In this document: positions 31,391 to 40,152 of the stretch, in pieces
Layout: each line of letters begins with the position of its first letter
Position numbering within the stretch: the stretch's first letter is position 1
Assembly (NCBI GenBank): GCA_937958015.1
Contig: CALGOA010000144.1
Coordinates: 1-40,231 of the forward strand
Source: an uncultured Acidimicrobiales bacterium
Lineage (GTDB): Bacteria; Actinomycetota; Acidimicrobiia; Acidimicrobiales; SZUA-35
DNA: 40,231 bases
Reading direction: 5' to 3'
Notes under the pieces: generated by a model
The model's database searches: none
What the model was told of the DNA's origin: nothing
The model's input: only the letters and a program-made list of their open reading frames with translations
Translations under genes and position numbers: made by a program

Positions 31391-32221
31391 ATGTTGACGG
31401 TCGAGGTAGCGCCCGGCGCCTACGCGCTGTGCGCGTCCGAGGCTCGGTTTGGAAACGCAAACCTCGGCCTGGTGATCGATGGCGACGGTCTCACGATCAT
31501 CGATTCGCTCTGCACACCAAAGCTTGCGGTCGAAGCCGACGATGAGATCAAACAGCTCACCGACAACCTCGGCCTGCGGCTGAAGCGAGTGGTCCTCACC
31601 AGCTCGCGAATTCCGTTCACCGGCGGGTCGACGGTCTTCTGGCGGTCCGCTTTCTATGGCAGCGAACCCGTAAGTGACCAGCTGGACCAGCCGGTCAACA
31701 CCATGGTCCTGAAACGACTGATCCCTCAGCATGCGACCGCATTCCATGGCGAGTTCGTGACGCGCCCGATCACCCACACCATCGGTGAGGCGGCGTTACT
31801 GACCGACGCTGCGGTCGTTCACCTCGTCCCGGGGGAGGGGCCACTTACTACGGTCGTACAACTGCCCGGCGCCGAGGTTGTGTTTCTGGGCGCACTGGGA
31901 AGTTTTGGTGTGACCCCGCTCGCATTCGATGGTGATCCTGCCGCCTGGGCTGACTCCCTCGACGCCGTCGCCGCTCTGGGCACCACGTTCGTGCCGGGCC
32001 ATGGAATGCCCGGTGGAGTTGAGTCACTCGGGGAGCAGGCTGCCTACCTGCGACACTGTGTTGCCGCGGATGGCGACGTGTCTGCGATTCCCTCGGGGCC
32101 CTGGGATCGATGGACCGATCGTCGTTTCGACGAGGTGAATGTGGAGCGTGCGGCCCGCCTCGCCCGCGGCGACGCCGACACACCCCAGGCGATGTACCGC
32201 CTGCTGGGTTTGTCCGGGTAG
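31391..32221 (+). CDS. Metallo-beta-lactamase-fold protein without metal-binding motif
   Basis: 276 residues following the MBL layout: N-terminal strand/loop NANLGLVIDGDGLTIIDSL, strand LKRVVLTS, GGSTVFW, C-terminal LGTTFVPGHGMPGG. The HxHxDH motif expected after VVLT is replaced by SSRIPF; the later His (PAHT-type) segment reads VPGEGPL, and the GD ligand is GA. Only the last GHG remains. It should not bind the usual two zincs, so it is probably a pseudoenzyme. Start ATG 31391 with TACGCT 7 nt upstream; the track ORF extends 130 codons through the upstream gene. Confidence 0.7.
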   Translation: MLTVEVAPGAYALCASEARFGNANLGLVIDGDGLTIIDSLCTPKLAVEADDEIKQLTDNLGLRLKRVVLTSSRIPFTGGSTVFWRSAFYGSEPVSDQLDQPVNTMVLKRLIPQHATAFHGEFVTRPITHTIGEAALLTDAAVVHLVPGEGPLTTVVQLPGAEVVFLGALGSFGVTPLAFDGDPAAWADSLDAVAALGTTFVPGHGMPGGVESLGEQAAYLRHCVAADGDVSAIPSGPWDRWTDRRFDEVNVERAARLARGDADTPQAMYRLLGLSG

Positions 32222-32229
32222 TCCGCTCT

Positions 32230-34632
32230 TCAGTCGAGGGCCAGCGCCTCGCCGATCGGGATGCGGGCCGTTTGCCACGCCGGCAACAAGCCGCCAACGG
32301 CAATCGCCACTACGGCAGAGACGAGAGCCTGGAGCACGCTGGGCATCGAGAACGAATAGACCTCGGGAAACGGTGAGGCGTTGTTGGTGATGTATACGGC
32401 TAGCCGGTGAAGGGCGCTGCCAAAGATCAGCCCGAGGATGGTGCCTACCGCACCTGCTGCAGCGACTTCGATCATCACGATCTTCCGAACCTGGCCTGGC
32501 GTTGCGCCGATCGAGCGCAGCACCCCCAGAATCCGGCGACGTTCAACGACCGACGATGCCGTCGCGTTCAGGGTTGCGAGTCCGGCCAGTGCCACCACGA
32601 GCGACGAGACGACGACAAAAACCCGGACCGCTTCGGCCGTTTCGCCGATGATGCCGTCGTACCACTCCGTTCCCGTGAATACCAGGACGGGTGCGCCGTC
32701 GGATTCCAGCGCAGAGGCGATCTCGGACCGGACGCCAGGATTGTCGTCGCCGACGTCGATTTCGATCGTGTTCACCCCTGGATCTCCGAATGCGGAAACG
32801 AAGGTGGAGCGGCCGATGTGTACGGCGCCCGATACCGAGACCGTCGTGGCGGTGGTAACGGCGGCGATCGGAAGTTGAATCGGTCCGTCGATCCCGTCGA
32901 GTTCGAGCAGATCGCCCGCTTCCAGACCGAATGTCCTTGCGTGCTGGATGGTCACGATCGCGGCCTTGCCCGCGGCGACGCGAGCTTGCGCGTCAGGCGG
33001 TGCAAGCGCCATCGACGGTACGACCATGGGGTGGTCCGATGCCAGCACGATGAAGCGTTCCCCCTCCCGACTCGCATACGCAGTGACATTGCCCCGGACC
33101 TGTTGCACCCCGTCGATTGCTGCGAGTCGCGCCAGGGAGTCGTTGGAGTAGTGGAACCCCAACGGTAGGTCGCCGGGGCTGGTGGTCGACACGATGAGAT
33201 CCACCTCGCTAACGGGGGCGAATTGAGTGACGAGCGTGTCGGTTTGGTTGCGGGCCGCTCCACCGACGGTCAGCGACATTCCCACCGCAGTGAACACTGC
33301 GGCGGCGATCGACCAGACCCGACGATGCGAGCCGGCCAGGTCAACCGCAACGAGGGTTCCGAGCGAGCCGAGCCCGTTGGCGATTCTGGACGCTACCCGA
33401 GCGATCGTGCGAGCCAGGCCAAGTCCGATCACGATCAGTCCCAGCAGGACGCCGGCGATACCGTTCTGTGCAATTCGGATGTCAGGTGACAAACACGCCA
33501 GGAGACCCAGACCGAGCAGCCCGGTGCCGATAACGACTGCGATCGGTCGAGTCTGGGCGGGTTTCGACTTCGCGGGTCGGCGCGAGAGCACAGCATCCGG
33601 ACTCGACCGGAGCACGGATCGAATCGGCAGAATCGCCGACAAAAACGCCACCACAAGTCCAGCGACCAGAGCGCCCGGTAGAGCGGCCCAGTCCCAGTGA
33701 AATGTCACCTCGGTGCCCGCAACGGTGTCGACAAGATCGGGGAGCACCGACACGATTCCCCGTCCGAGCAGAGCGCCGAGAAACACACCTGCTACCGACC
33801 CCGCCAGCCCGAGAACCGCAGCTTCGGTGAGGAGCCCGCCAGCAATGTGGCGCCGGCTGGCGCCGATCGCCCGAAGCACCGCAAGGTCGCGCTGTTGAAT
33901 CCGGGCGGAACTCTGCACAGTGTTGAAGATGAGAAACCCGCCGGCGACGAGCGCGATCGTGGCCATCAGGAACAATGGTTGTTGAACCTGTGCCAACTGT
34001 TTGAGTGCGATTTGTTGGGGTGCGTCGGCCGGTCCGAGGTAGACCGCCGGGCCGAGTTCGGCCTCCAATTCGGCAAGGACCGATGTGGTGTTGGCACCGT
34101 CGACGAGTTCGATCGTTGCGGAGTCGATCGTCCCCGTGGGCCGGCCCGTGATCTGCCATGCATCTTCCAGCGGTACCAGGACCACCCGGCCACCGTTGAT
34201 CTCACCCGGGCCCGGCGGGGCGGGAGCAGCGTTCACTTCGGACGTTCGGTTGGCAGTGGTGATGGTCAGGGGCGACGTCATGCCCGCTCCCGCGAGCGGC
34301 GCTGGGATGTCGTCGCGACCGATCAGGAGGGCTGGCTCGCCATCGATCAGGACGGCGGAGCTGAGTTGGGGCTGGACGTCGGCGACGTTCGGGTGTCTCG
34401 CGGCTTCTGCGGCCCGATCGATGGGAATCCCCAGGGTTGATCGTGAGTTGATGAGGATCTCAGCCGACTGGTGAAGGTCGGAGATCTTCTCGATCGAGCG
34501 GCCGACGGACCCGAGCACGACCCCGACTGATATCACCAGGGCGATGCCGGCGGCGATTCCCGTCATCGCCAGTATTGCGGACAGCGGACGGGTGAACAGA
34601 CGTCGCACGCCGAGGAGGTACACAGCGAACAT
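32230..34632 (-). CDS. FtsX/MacB-type ABC exporter permease
   Basis: 800 residues of the double-FtsX permease class. An N-terminal membrane helix (LSAILAMTGIAAGIALVISVGVVL) is followed by a large extracellular domain, then FtsX block 1 (VQSSARIQQRDLAVLRAIGASRRHI...), a central membrane part, a second extracytoplasmic domain and FtsX block 2 (SSVVERRRILGVLRSIGATPGQVRKI) near the C-terminus. The repeated RxLxVLRxIGAxxxxI coupling motif is clear. With the nearby ATPase it would export or extract lipids, peptides or lipoproteins; cargo unknown. Start ATG 34632 with TATAGT exactly 6 nt upstream, inside the inverted repeat shared with padR. Confidence 0.88.
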   Translation of the reverse strand: MFAVYLLGVRRLFTRPLSAILAMTGIAAGIALVISVGVVLGSVGRSIEKISDLHQSAEILINSRSTLGIPIDRAAEAARHPNVADVQPQLSSAVLIDGEPALLIGRDDIPAPLAGAGMTSPLTITTANRTSEVNAAPAPPGPGEINGGRVVLVPLEDAWQITGRPTGTIDSATIELVDGANTTSVLAELEAELGPAVYLGPADAPQQIALKQLAQVQQPLFLMATIALVAGGFLIFNTVQSSARIQQRDLAVLRAIGASRRHIAGGLLTEAAVLGLAGSVAGVFLGALLGRGIVSVLPDLVDTVAGTEVTFHWDWAALPGALVAGLVVAFLSAILPIRSVLRSSPDAVLSRRPAKSKPAQTRPIAVVIGTGLLGLGLLACLSPDIRIAQNGIAGVLLGLIVIGLGLARTIARVASRIANGLGSLGTLVAVDLAGSHRRVWSIAAAVFTAVGMSLTVGGAARNQTDTLVTQFAPVSEVDLIVSTTSPGDLPLGFHYSNDSLARLAAIDGVQQVRGNVTAYASREGERFIVLASDHPMVVPSMALAPPDAQARVAAGKAAIVTIQHARTFGLEAGDLLELDGIDGPIQLPIAAVTTATTVSVSGAVHIGRSTFVSAFGDPGVNTIEIDVGDDNPGVRSEIASALESDGAPVLVFTGTEWYDGIIGETAEAVRVFVVVSSLVVALAGLATLNATASSVVERRRILGVLRSIGATPGQVRKIVMIEVAAAGAVGTILGLIFGSALHRLAVYITNNASPFPEVYSFSMPSVLQALVSAVVAIAVGGLLPAWQTARIPIGEALALD

Positions 34633-34637
34633 GTCGT

Positions 34638-34673
34638 GACTATACCATCGTGTTATACTCTCATGGAATAGTC
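34638..34673. promoter_or_regulatory. PadR operator overlapping divergent promoters
   Basis: Arms GACTATACCAT and ATGGAATAGTC are complementary at 10 of 11 positions with a 14-bp spacer. The left arm contains the permease -10 (TATAGT, minus strand). The spacer holds TATACT (34654-34659), a -10 for padR. A protein bound here would block both promoters. Confidence 0.65.
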
Positions 34674-34708
34674 GATCGAAAGGTTGTTAGATTCATGCGA
34701 GGAACGCC

Positions 34709-35236
34709 ATGAGTGCACAACAAATCCTGCTGGGGCTGCTGGAGTCCGGACCCCGTCACGGTTACGACCTCAAACGTGAGTACGAGGCCAGATTTCCCGA
34801 GTTGCGCCCGCTTCGATTCTCGCAGATCTATGCCACCCTGGCTCGCCTCGACCGCGACGGACTGGTAACCCTCATCGGGGAGAGTGGTGGACAGGGGCCA
34901 GACCGGAAGGAATACGCCATCACCGACTCCGGTGTGTCGGATCTGGAAACCTGGCTTGCCACCCCTCTCCCGGCCGACGAACCCCCTCGGGGTGAACTCT
35001 TTCTGAAGGTTGCGCTCGCCTTGCTGTCGGGCCGCGATGCGGCACCGTTGCTAGCTGCGCAACGGGCACTGCACATGGAACAGATGCGGGCGCTCACCCG
35101 ACGCAAGGCCGCGGCTACGTCCGAGGCGGAGATCGTGGTCAGCGACTTTGGCCTCTTTCACCTCGAGGCTGACCTGCAGTGGATCGAGCACACCTCGAAG
35201 CGCCTCTCCGGCCTTGCGGCGGAGTTGCGACGATGA
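34709..35236 (+). CDS. PadR-family transcriptional regulator
   Basis: 175 residues. N-terminal PadR winged helix (ILLGLLESGPRHGYDLKREYEARFPELRPLRFSQIYATLARLDRDGLV) and a C-terminal helical dimerisation region. PadR proteins often repress a neighbouring exporter until they bind its substrate. This one lies between a divergent ABC permease and its own ATPase, with an inverted repeat over both promoters. Translation starts at ATG 34709 with AGGA 6 nt upstream, and the -10 TATACT implies a ~43-nt leader, unlike the leaderless permease. Its stop overlaps the ATPase start as ATGA. Confidence 0.9.
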   Translation: MSAQQILLGLLESGPRHGYDLKREYEARFPELRPLRFSQIYATLARLDRDGLVTLIGESGGQGPDRKEYAITDSGVSDLETWLATPLPADEPPRGELFLKVALALLSGRDAAPLLAAQRALHMEQMRALTRRKAAATSEAEIVVSDFGLFHLEADLQWIEHTSKRLSGLAAELRR

Positions 35237-35904
35237 CCGCGGTAGTCGCAAACGAGTTGTCGTGCCACTTCGGTGACATTCCGGCCGTGGATCTGGCCTC
35301 CTTTCGGGTCGATCAAGGTGAGTTCGTAGCGGTGGAGGGGCCGTCGGGTTCGGGCAAGTCGACACTCCTGAATTTGATCGGCGGGCTTGAGGCTCCGACC
35401 TCCGGATCGGTGCTGGTTGACGGAGTCGAAATCGCCGCGCTGGGCGAGTCCGATCGAGCTGCCTTCCGGCGTACTCATGTCGGAATGGTGTTCCAGCTGT
35501 ACGACCTGCTCCCGACTCTCAACGCGTGGCAGAACGTCGCAGTGCCAGCGTTAATCCAGGGAAACAGGCTTCGGACTCAGCGCTCTCGCGCCCAGGAGCT
35601 CCTGGCTCGGGTGGGGCTGTCCGAACGTGCGGAGCATCGTCCGGCCGAACTCTCCGGCGGTGAGCAGCAGCGGGTGGCGATCGCTCGGGCGCTGATGAAC
35701 GACCCGAAGCTGATCCTCGCAGATGAACCCACGGGAGCACTCGACTCGGTCACCGGGGACGAGATTCTTGAGCTGATGAGATCGTTGTGCGCCGATGGTC
35801 AGACGGTCATCATGGTGACCCACGCCGCCCGCGCCGCAGCTCATGCGGACAGGTCGCTACAGATGGTCGATGGCTCGGTCGTGGTTCCGGAGCTGATCGA
35901 CTAG
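35233..35904 (+). CDS. ABC transporter ATP-binding protein (MacB/LolD type)
   Basis: 223 residues: Walker [12 protein letters not shown]-loop [11 protein letters not shown], signature [15 protein letters not shown], Walker [13 protein letters not shown], switch His in [10 protein letters not shown]. The layout matches MacB/LolD ATPases that pair with FtsX-type permeases, so the divergent 800-residue permease is its probable partner. I place the start at ATG 35233, overlapping the padR stop; the track start 18 codons earlier lies inside padR. Confidence 0.94.
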   Translation: MTAVVANELSCHFGDIPAVDLASFRVDQGEFVAVEGPSGSGKSTLLNLIGGLEAPTSGSVLVDGVEIAALGESDRAAFRRTHVGMVFQLYDLLPTLNAWQNVAVPALIQGNRLRTQRSRAQELLARVGLSERAEHRPAELSGGEQQRVAIARALMNDPKLILADEPTGALDSVTGDEILELMRSLCADGQTVIMVTHAARAAAHADRSLQMVDGSVVVPELID

Positions 35905-35924
35905 CTCGCCGATTGAATGGACCG

Positions 35925-36926
35925 ATGGAACATGTGCGGTTCGGCTCGACAGGCCTCAAGGTTTCGAAGTTGTGTTTGGGCACGATGACGTTCGGTTTGC
36001 AGGTTGATGAGCAGAAGAGCCACCAGATCCTGGATACGGCGGCCGAGGCCGGAATCACGTTCCTGGATACCGCCGACGTGTACCCGCTTGGAGCGCCCAG
36101 CCATGCCGAAAAGGGTCGGACCGAGGAGATCATCGGGCGGTGGATCTACCGAAAGCGGGACGACTTCGTGCTTGCCACGAAGGGCAATGCGGCCATGAGT
36201 GACAAACCCTGGGATCGCGGCAACGGTCGTAAACACCTGATCGAAGCATGTGAGAACAGCCTTCGTCGCCTTCAGACCGACTACATCGATCTCTATCAGC
36301 TTCATGGCACCGACTGGGACACTCCGCTCGAGGAGACCATGAGCGCGCTGCATGACCTTGTGACCTCGGGCAAAGTCCGCCACATCGGTGTGAGCAATTG
36401 GCCAGCCTGGCTGCTGGCTCGCAGCATCGGAGTTGCCGAGACCAATGGCTGGACCCGGTTCGCGTCGGTCCAGCCCCGGCACAGCCTTCTGTACCGGCAG
36501 ATCGAGCAGGAGCTCCTACCGCTTTGTGAGTACGAAGGGATCGCGGTGATTCCTTACAACCCTCTGGCCGGCGGAATGCTGAGCGGCAAACACCGCCGGG
36601 ACGAACCGGCCGAGGCCAACACCAGGTTCGGCCTGATCGTTGCGGGGAAGTACTACAGCGAGCGGTACTGGAAAGATGCCGAGTTCGACGCGGTCGAACA
36701 GATCCGCCCGATCGCCGAAGCCGCTGGCATTCCAATGGTCACTCTGGCGGTCGCATGGCAGTTGGCAAACCCGGCGGTTACGTCGTCGATTATCGGCGCC
36801 AGTCGACCCGAACAATTGGCTGATGTGATCGCAGCAGCCACAACCGAGTTGGACCCCGACGTGATCGCGGCCCTCGACCAAACCACCGACCACTTCCGGC
36901 TCACCGAACCGGTCAAGTGGGGTTGA
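35925..36926 (+). CDS. Aldo/keto reductase
   Basis: 333-residue NADPH-dependent (beta/alpha)8-barrel oxidoreductase. Catalytic Tyr in FLDTADVYPLG, Lys in VLATKGNAA, His in LYQLHGTDWD, plus HIGVSNWPAW, PRHSLLYRQIEQELLP and a C-terminal SSIIGASRPEQL cofactor region. It resembles the YajO/Tas subgroup; substrate unknown. Start ATG 35925 (MEHVRFG); TTGAAT lies 6 nt upstream, a weaker leaderless match. The track adds 46 codons of shadow reading from the ATPase gene. Confidence 0.9.
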   Translation: MEHVRFGSTGLKVSKLCLGTMTFGLQVDEQKSHQILDTAAEAGITFLDTADVYPLGAPSHAEKGRTEEIIGRWIYRKRDDFVLATKGNAAMSDKPWDRGNGRKHLIEACENSLRRLQTDYIDLYQLHGTDWDTPLEETMSALHDLVTSGKVRHIGVSNWPAWLLARSIGVAETNGWTRFASVQPRHSLLYRQIEQELLPLCEYEGIAVIPYNPLAGGMLSGKHRRDEPAEANTRFGLIVAGKYYSERYWKDAEFDAVEQIRPIAEAAGIPMVTLAVAWQLANPAVTSSIIGASRPEQLADVIAAATTELDPDVIAALDQTTDHFRLTEPVKWG

Positions 36927-37002
36927 GGACGAGGCGGTGGAAAGCATGAATGGGCCGTTCGCGATATAGACCGCTTGGTAACCGCTGGGTATCGTTGGAC
37001 TC

Positions 37003-38781
37003 GTGAGCGACTACACCCCACCCCTCAAAGACATCTTCTTCGTTCTGGAGCACATCGCAGAGGTGGGTGGCCTCGCTGACCTCGACCGATTCAGTGAGAC
37101 GTTCGACGCCTCGATGACCGAGCCGGTCCTTGAAGAGGTCGCTCGGTTCATGGCCGAAGTGGTCGCCCCGACCAACGTCGATGGCGACACGATCATGACC
37201 AAATGGGTAGATGGCGACGTCATTACCCCCGACAGCTTCAAGGCTGCCTACGAGCAATACGTCGCCACCGAGTTCGGATCGATCCCGTTCGATCCCACCT
37301 ATGGCGGTGGCGGATTCCCATGGGTGGTGGGCGTAGCCATTCAGGAGCTGATGACAAGCGCCAACATGGCGTTCAGTCTTTGCCCGTTGCTCACCCAGGG
37401 CGCCATCGACGCCGTCGAACATCACGCCGACGATGACATGAAGGCCGCCTACCTGCCCAAGATGCTCACCGGGCAGTGGAGCGGCACCATGAATCTCTCC
37501 GAGCCTCAGGCCGGAAGTGACGTCGGCGCGGTGGCTACCAAGGCCGAACCCGTCGGCGATGGGAGCTACAAGATCACAGGTCAGAAGATCTGGATCACCT
37601 ACGGCGAACACGACATGGCCGAGAACATCATCCACCTCGTGCTGGCCCGCACGCCCGGCGCCCCTCCCGGGACCAAGGGGATCACGATGTTTATCGTGCC
37701 CAAGTTCCTGCTCGACGGTGACGGGAATCCCGGCGAGCGCAACGATGTGAGCTGCGTGTCGATCGAACACAAACTCGGCATTCACGGCAGTCCCACCTGC
37801 GTCCTTAGCTTCGGCGACGACGGCGGTGCGATCGGATGGCCCGTCGGTGACGAATTCACGGGCATGCGAAACATGTTCACGATGATGAACAACGCCCGAT
37901 TGTCGGTGGGGCTACAGGGTTTGGCGATCTCGGAACGTGCCTATCAACTGGGCCTTACCTACGCCCAGGAACGCAAGCAGGGCACCGCAATCGGTGCCGA
38001 GCGGGGTGTGCAGAGTCCGATCATCGAACATCCTGATGTGCGCCGTCTCCTGATGACCCAGCGGTCCTGGATCGACGCCATGCGCTGCCTGATCTACACG
38101 AATGCGGCGACGATCGACCGAAGCAAGAGCCTCGAAGGCGACGAAGCCCAGGCCGCTCGCGAATTCGCCGATCTGCTGATCCCGCTGTCGAAATCGCTGT
38201 GCACCGATCTCGGAAACGAGTTGACCAGCATGGTGCTGCAGATCTTTGGTGGCATGGGCTACGTCGAAGAGACGGGTGCTGCACAGCACTACCGCGACAT
38301 CCGCATCGGCGCCATCTATGAAGGCACCAACGGGATTCAGGCGGCTGACCTCGTCGGTCGCAAGCTGCCGATGCGAGGTGGGGGAGTAGTTCTCGATCAC
38401 CTGGCTGAGCTCGATGTGAAGGCGAAGGAACTGGCCGGCATGGAGGGCATGCAGCGTTTCGCCGAGAATCTCGAGTCCGCTGCGGCGGCCGCTCGTGCCG
38501 CCACCAGTTGGCTGCTGGAAAACGGCTCCAGCGACATCAACGCCGCCCTCGCCGGCTCCTCGCCCTATCTGCGGATGTTGGGAACCGTCGTCTGTGGCGG
38601 GCTGATGGCCGATCTGGCCATGGTCGCCGACAAGGCCACCGACCCGGACTTCGCAGCTGCCAAGAAGGTCTCGGCCAAATTCTTCGGCGAGCAGATCCTT
38701 CCCACCGCCGCTGGGCTTCTGGGCGCGGTCACCGCCGGAGCCGACGACCTGTTCGCCCTCACTCCGGCACAGCTGGCCTAA
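37003..38781 (+). CDS. Long-form acyl-CoA dehydrogenase (DmdC-like)
   Basis: 592-residue FAD-dependent acyl-CoA dehydrogenase. Features: MNLSEPQAGSDVG and KIWITYGEHDMAENI (FAD and substrate contacts), LGIHGSPTCVL, GLAISERAYQLGLTYAQER, QIFGGMGYVEETGAAQHYRDIRIGAIYEGTNGIQAADLVGRKL with the catalytic Glu in YEGTNG, and an extra C-terminal helical domain of ~150 residues. The length and that domain are typical of FadE/DmdC proteins; exact acyl substrate unknown (fatty acyl or 3-methylmercaptopropionyl-CoA). Start GTG 37003 has TATCGT 7 nt upstream. Confidence 0.9.
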   Translation: MSDYTPPLKDIFFVLEHIAEVGGLADLDRFSETFDASMTEPVLEEVARFMAEVVAPTNVDGDTIMTKWVDGDVITPDSFKAAYEQYVATEFGSIPFDPTYGGGGFPWVVGVAIQELMTSANMAFSLCPLLTQGAIDAVEHHADDDMKAAYLPKMLTGQWSGTMNLSEPQAGSDVGAVATKAEPVGDGSYKITGQKIWITYGEHDMAENIIHLVLARTPGAPPGTKGITMFIVPKFLLDGDGNPGERNDVSCVSIEHKLGIHGSPTCVLSFGDDGGAIGWPVGDEFTGMRNMFTMMNNARLSVGLQGLAISERAYQLGLTYAQERKQGTAIGAERGVQSPIIEHPDVRRLLMTQRSWIDAMRCLIYTNAATIDRSKSLEGDEAQAAREFADLLIPLSKSLCTDLGNELTSMVLQIFGGMGYVEETGAAQHYRDIRIGAIYEGTNGIQAADLVGRKLPMRGGGVVLDHLAELDVKAKELAGMEGMQRFAENLESAAAAARAATSWLLENGSSDINAALAGSSPYLRMLGTVVCGGLMADLAMVADKATDPDFAAAKKVSAKFFGEQILPTAAGLLGAVTAGADDLFALTPAQLA

Positions 38782-38826
38782 ACCAGAGCGGCCCGCGCGT
38801 CGCTGGGGCGAGCGGTGGAGGTGCCC

Positions 38827-40152
38827 CTAGGAAGCAATCGGGGTCGTGACGGTCACGCTGACCGGCGTACTCTCGCCGATCGCTCCCTCGGCGATTTGTC
38901 GAATCGTGTAGGTGTAGGTAGTCCCCGGGGTCACATCGGTGTCGAAGAACGGAACGACATCAGCCTGGGTCACGATGGCGAGTGGTTCGCCGTCGCGTAG
39001 TACCTCGAAGTTCACAAACGCCGACTTGCGCCAGTTCAACTTGATCGAGGTGGCGGAGGTAGCTGTTGCAGTGAAGTTTCGTACGTCGAAGAGTTGAACG
39101 GTGCGAGTGGTAATCGGGTAGTCGATCGACTCGCTGGCTGCGCCATTCACGAACGAACGCACGACGACGTCATACTCGGCGTTGTAGGGAAGGTCGCTGA
39201 TCGTGATCCAGCCGTCTTTGCCTAGCCCGACCTCTTCCCCATTGAAGAAGACCTTCTCCCATTTGGTGCGGTTTCGCCAGTTCAGAACCACTGTTCCAGG
39301 CCAACTGGCGTGGACCCGGAGTCCGATCTGGCGGGGGTCGGTCGGTCCGGACTCGATCGTAACCGGGGCGCTCAACGGGCCTCCGCCGCCGTTGTAGGCC
39401 GCTACCTGAACCGTCGAGGTGACGCCTGCGGGCACGGGAACCCGGGCCGAGGTGGCATCGCCCCTCGCGGTGCCGGACTGCAGTTCGCCGTTCACATAAA
39501 AGCGATATCGGGTGATCGAGGGCTCATCGAGAGGTTCCCACGTGACCGACACAATGCCGGGCTCGAGCAGCGTCGCCTCAACACCCTGAACGGCCGACAG
39601 CAGCGGTCGAGTTGTGATGACCTGGGTCGAGGCCGGGCCAAGGTTGCCCGCCGCCCCGATCGGGAAGATCTCATAGTTATAGGTCGTGTTGGGCGTGAGC
39701 CCTACGTCCCGCAACACTCGGCCGTTTCGGTCGGCGATCACTACGCCGTCGCGTCGGACTTCAAACTCTCCGAACCCGAAGGCAAGCGTGACGCCCTTGG
39801 GACCGATCCACCAGATATCGATCGAGGTCGCCGGGGGAGTGACCGCAGCGGTTGTGGCGACCAGTGGCGCACTCTCTGCACCGGTGTTCGATCGAATGAC
39901 AAAGCTGTAGTCCGTTTGTGGAGTCAGGCCCGACGCGACGAACCAGTTGTCATCGGAGGTGCCGACAACGCCGCCGTCGCGCAGGATGTCGTAGGCCTCT
40001 ACGTCATTGTCGGGCGTCCACGTGAGGACGATCTTGCGGGCCTCGGTTCTTGTGACCCGAACATCGTCGATCGTGCCCTCGGCTGCCACCGGAGCGACCG
40101 AACCGACAACCAAAAGAAGACTTGCGAAAATTCCCACCACTACGCCGCGCAT
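38827..40152 (-). CDS. Secreted fibronectin type III-like repeat protein
   Basis: 441 residues: signal peptide (MRGVVVGIFASLLLVVGSVAPVAAEG), then about four to five ~85-residue beta-sandwich repeats with FN3 features (IVLTWTPDNDVEAYDILRDG, VSVTWEPLDEPSITRYRFYVNG, IKLNWRKSAFVNFEVLRDG, and T/LTPxTxYxYxI strands). No catalytic motif. Probably an extracellular adhesion or spacer protein; binding partner unknown. Start ATG 40152 with TACGAT 7 nt upstream; the track start 11 codons earlier lacks support. It converges on the acyl-CoA dehydrogenase. Confidence 0.78.
   Translation of the reverse strand: MRGVVVGIFASLLLVVGSVAPVAAEGTIDDVRVTRTEARKIVLTWTPDNDVEAYDILRDGGVVGTSDDNWFVASGLTPQTDYSFVIRSNTGAESAPLVATTAAVTPPATSIDIWWIGPKGVTLAFGFGEFEVRRDGVVIADRNGRVLRDVGLTPNTTYNYEIFPIGAAGNLGPASTQVITTRPLLSAVQGVEATLLEPGIVSVTWEPLDEPSITRYRFYVNGELQSGTARGDATSARVPVPAGVTSTVQVAAYNGGGGPLSAPVTIESGPTDPRQIGLRVHASWPGTVVLNWRNRTKWEKVFFNGEEVGLGKDGWITISDLPYNAEYDVVVRSFVNGAASESIDYPITTRTVQLFDVRNFTATATSATSIKLNWRKSAFVNFEVLRDGEPLAIVTQADVVPFFDTDVTPGTTYTYTIRQIAEGAIGESTPVSVTVTTPIAS

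Noticed and set aside
33962-33976. Third copy of the 67-bp repeat (CCATCAGGAA)
   Set aside because: Only the half-site is present, inside the permease coding sequence, with no partner CCTGATGG arm 67 bp away.
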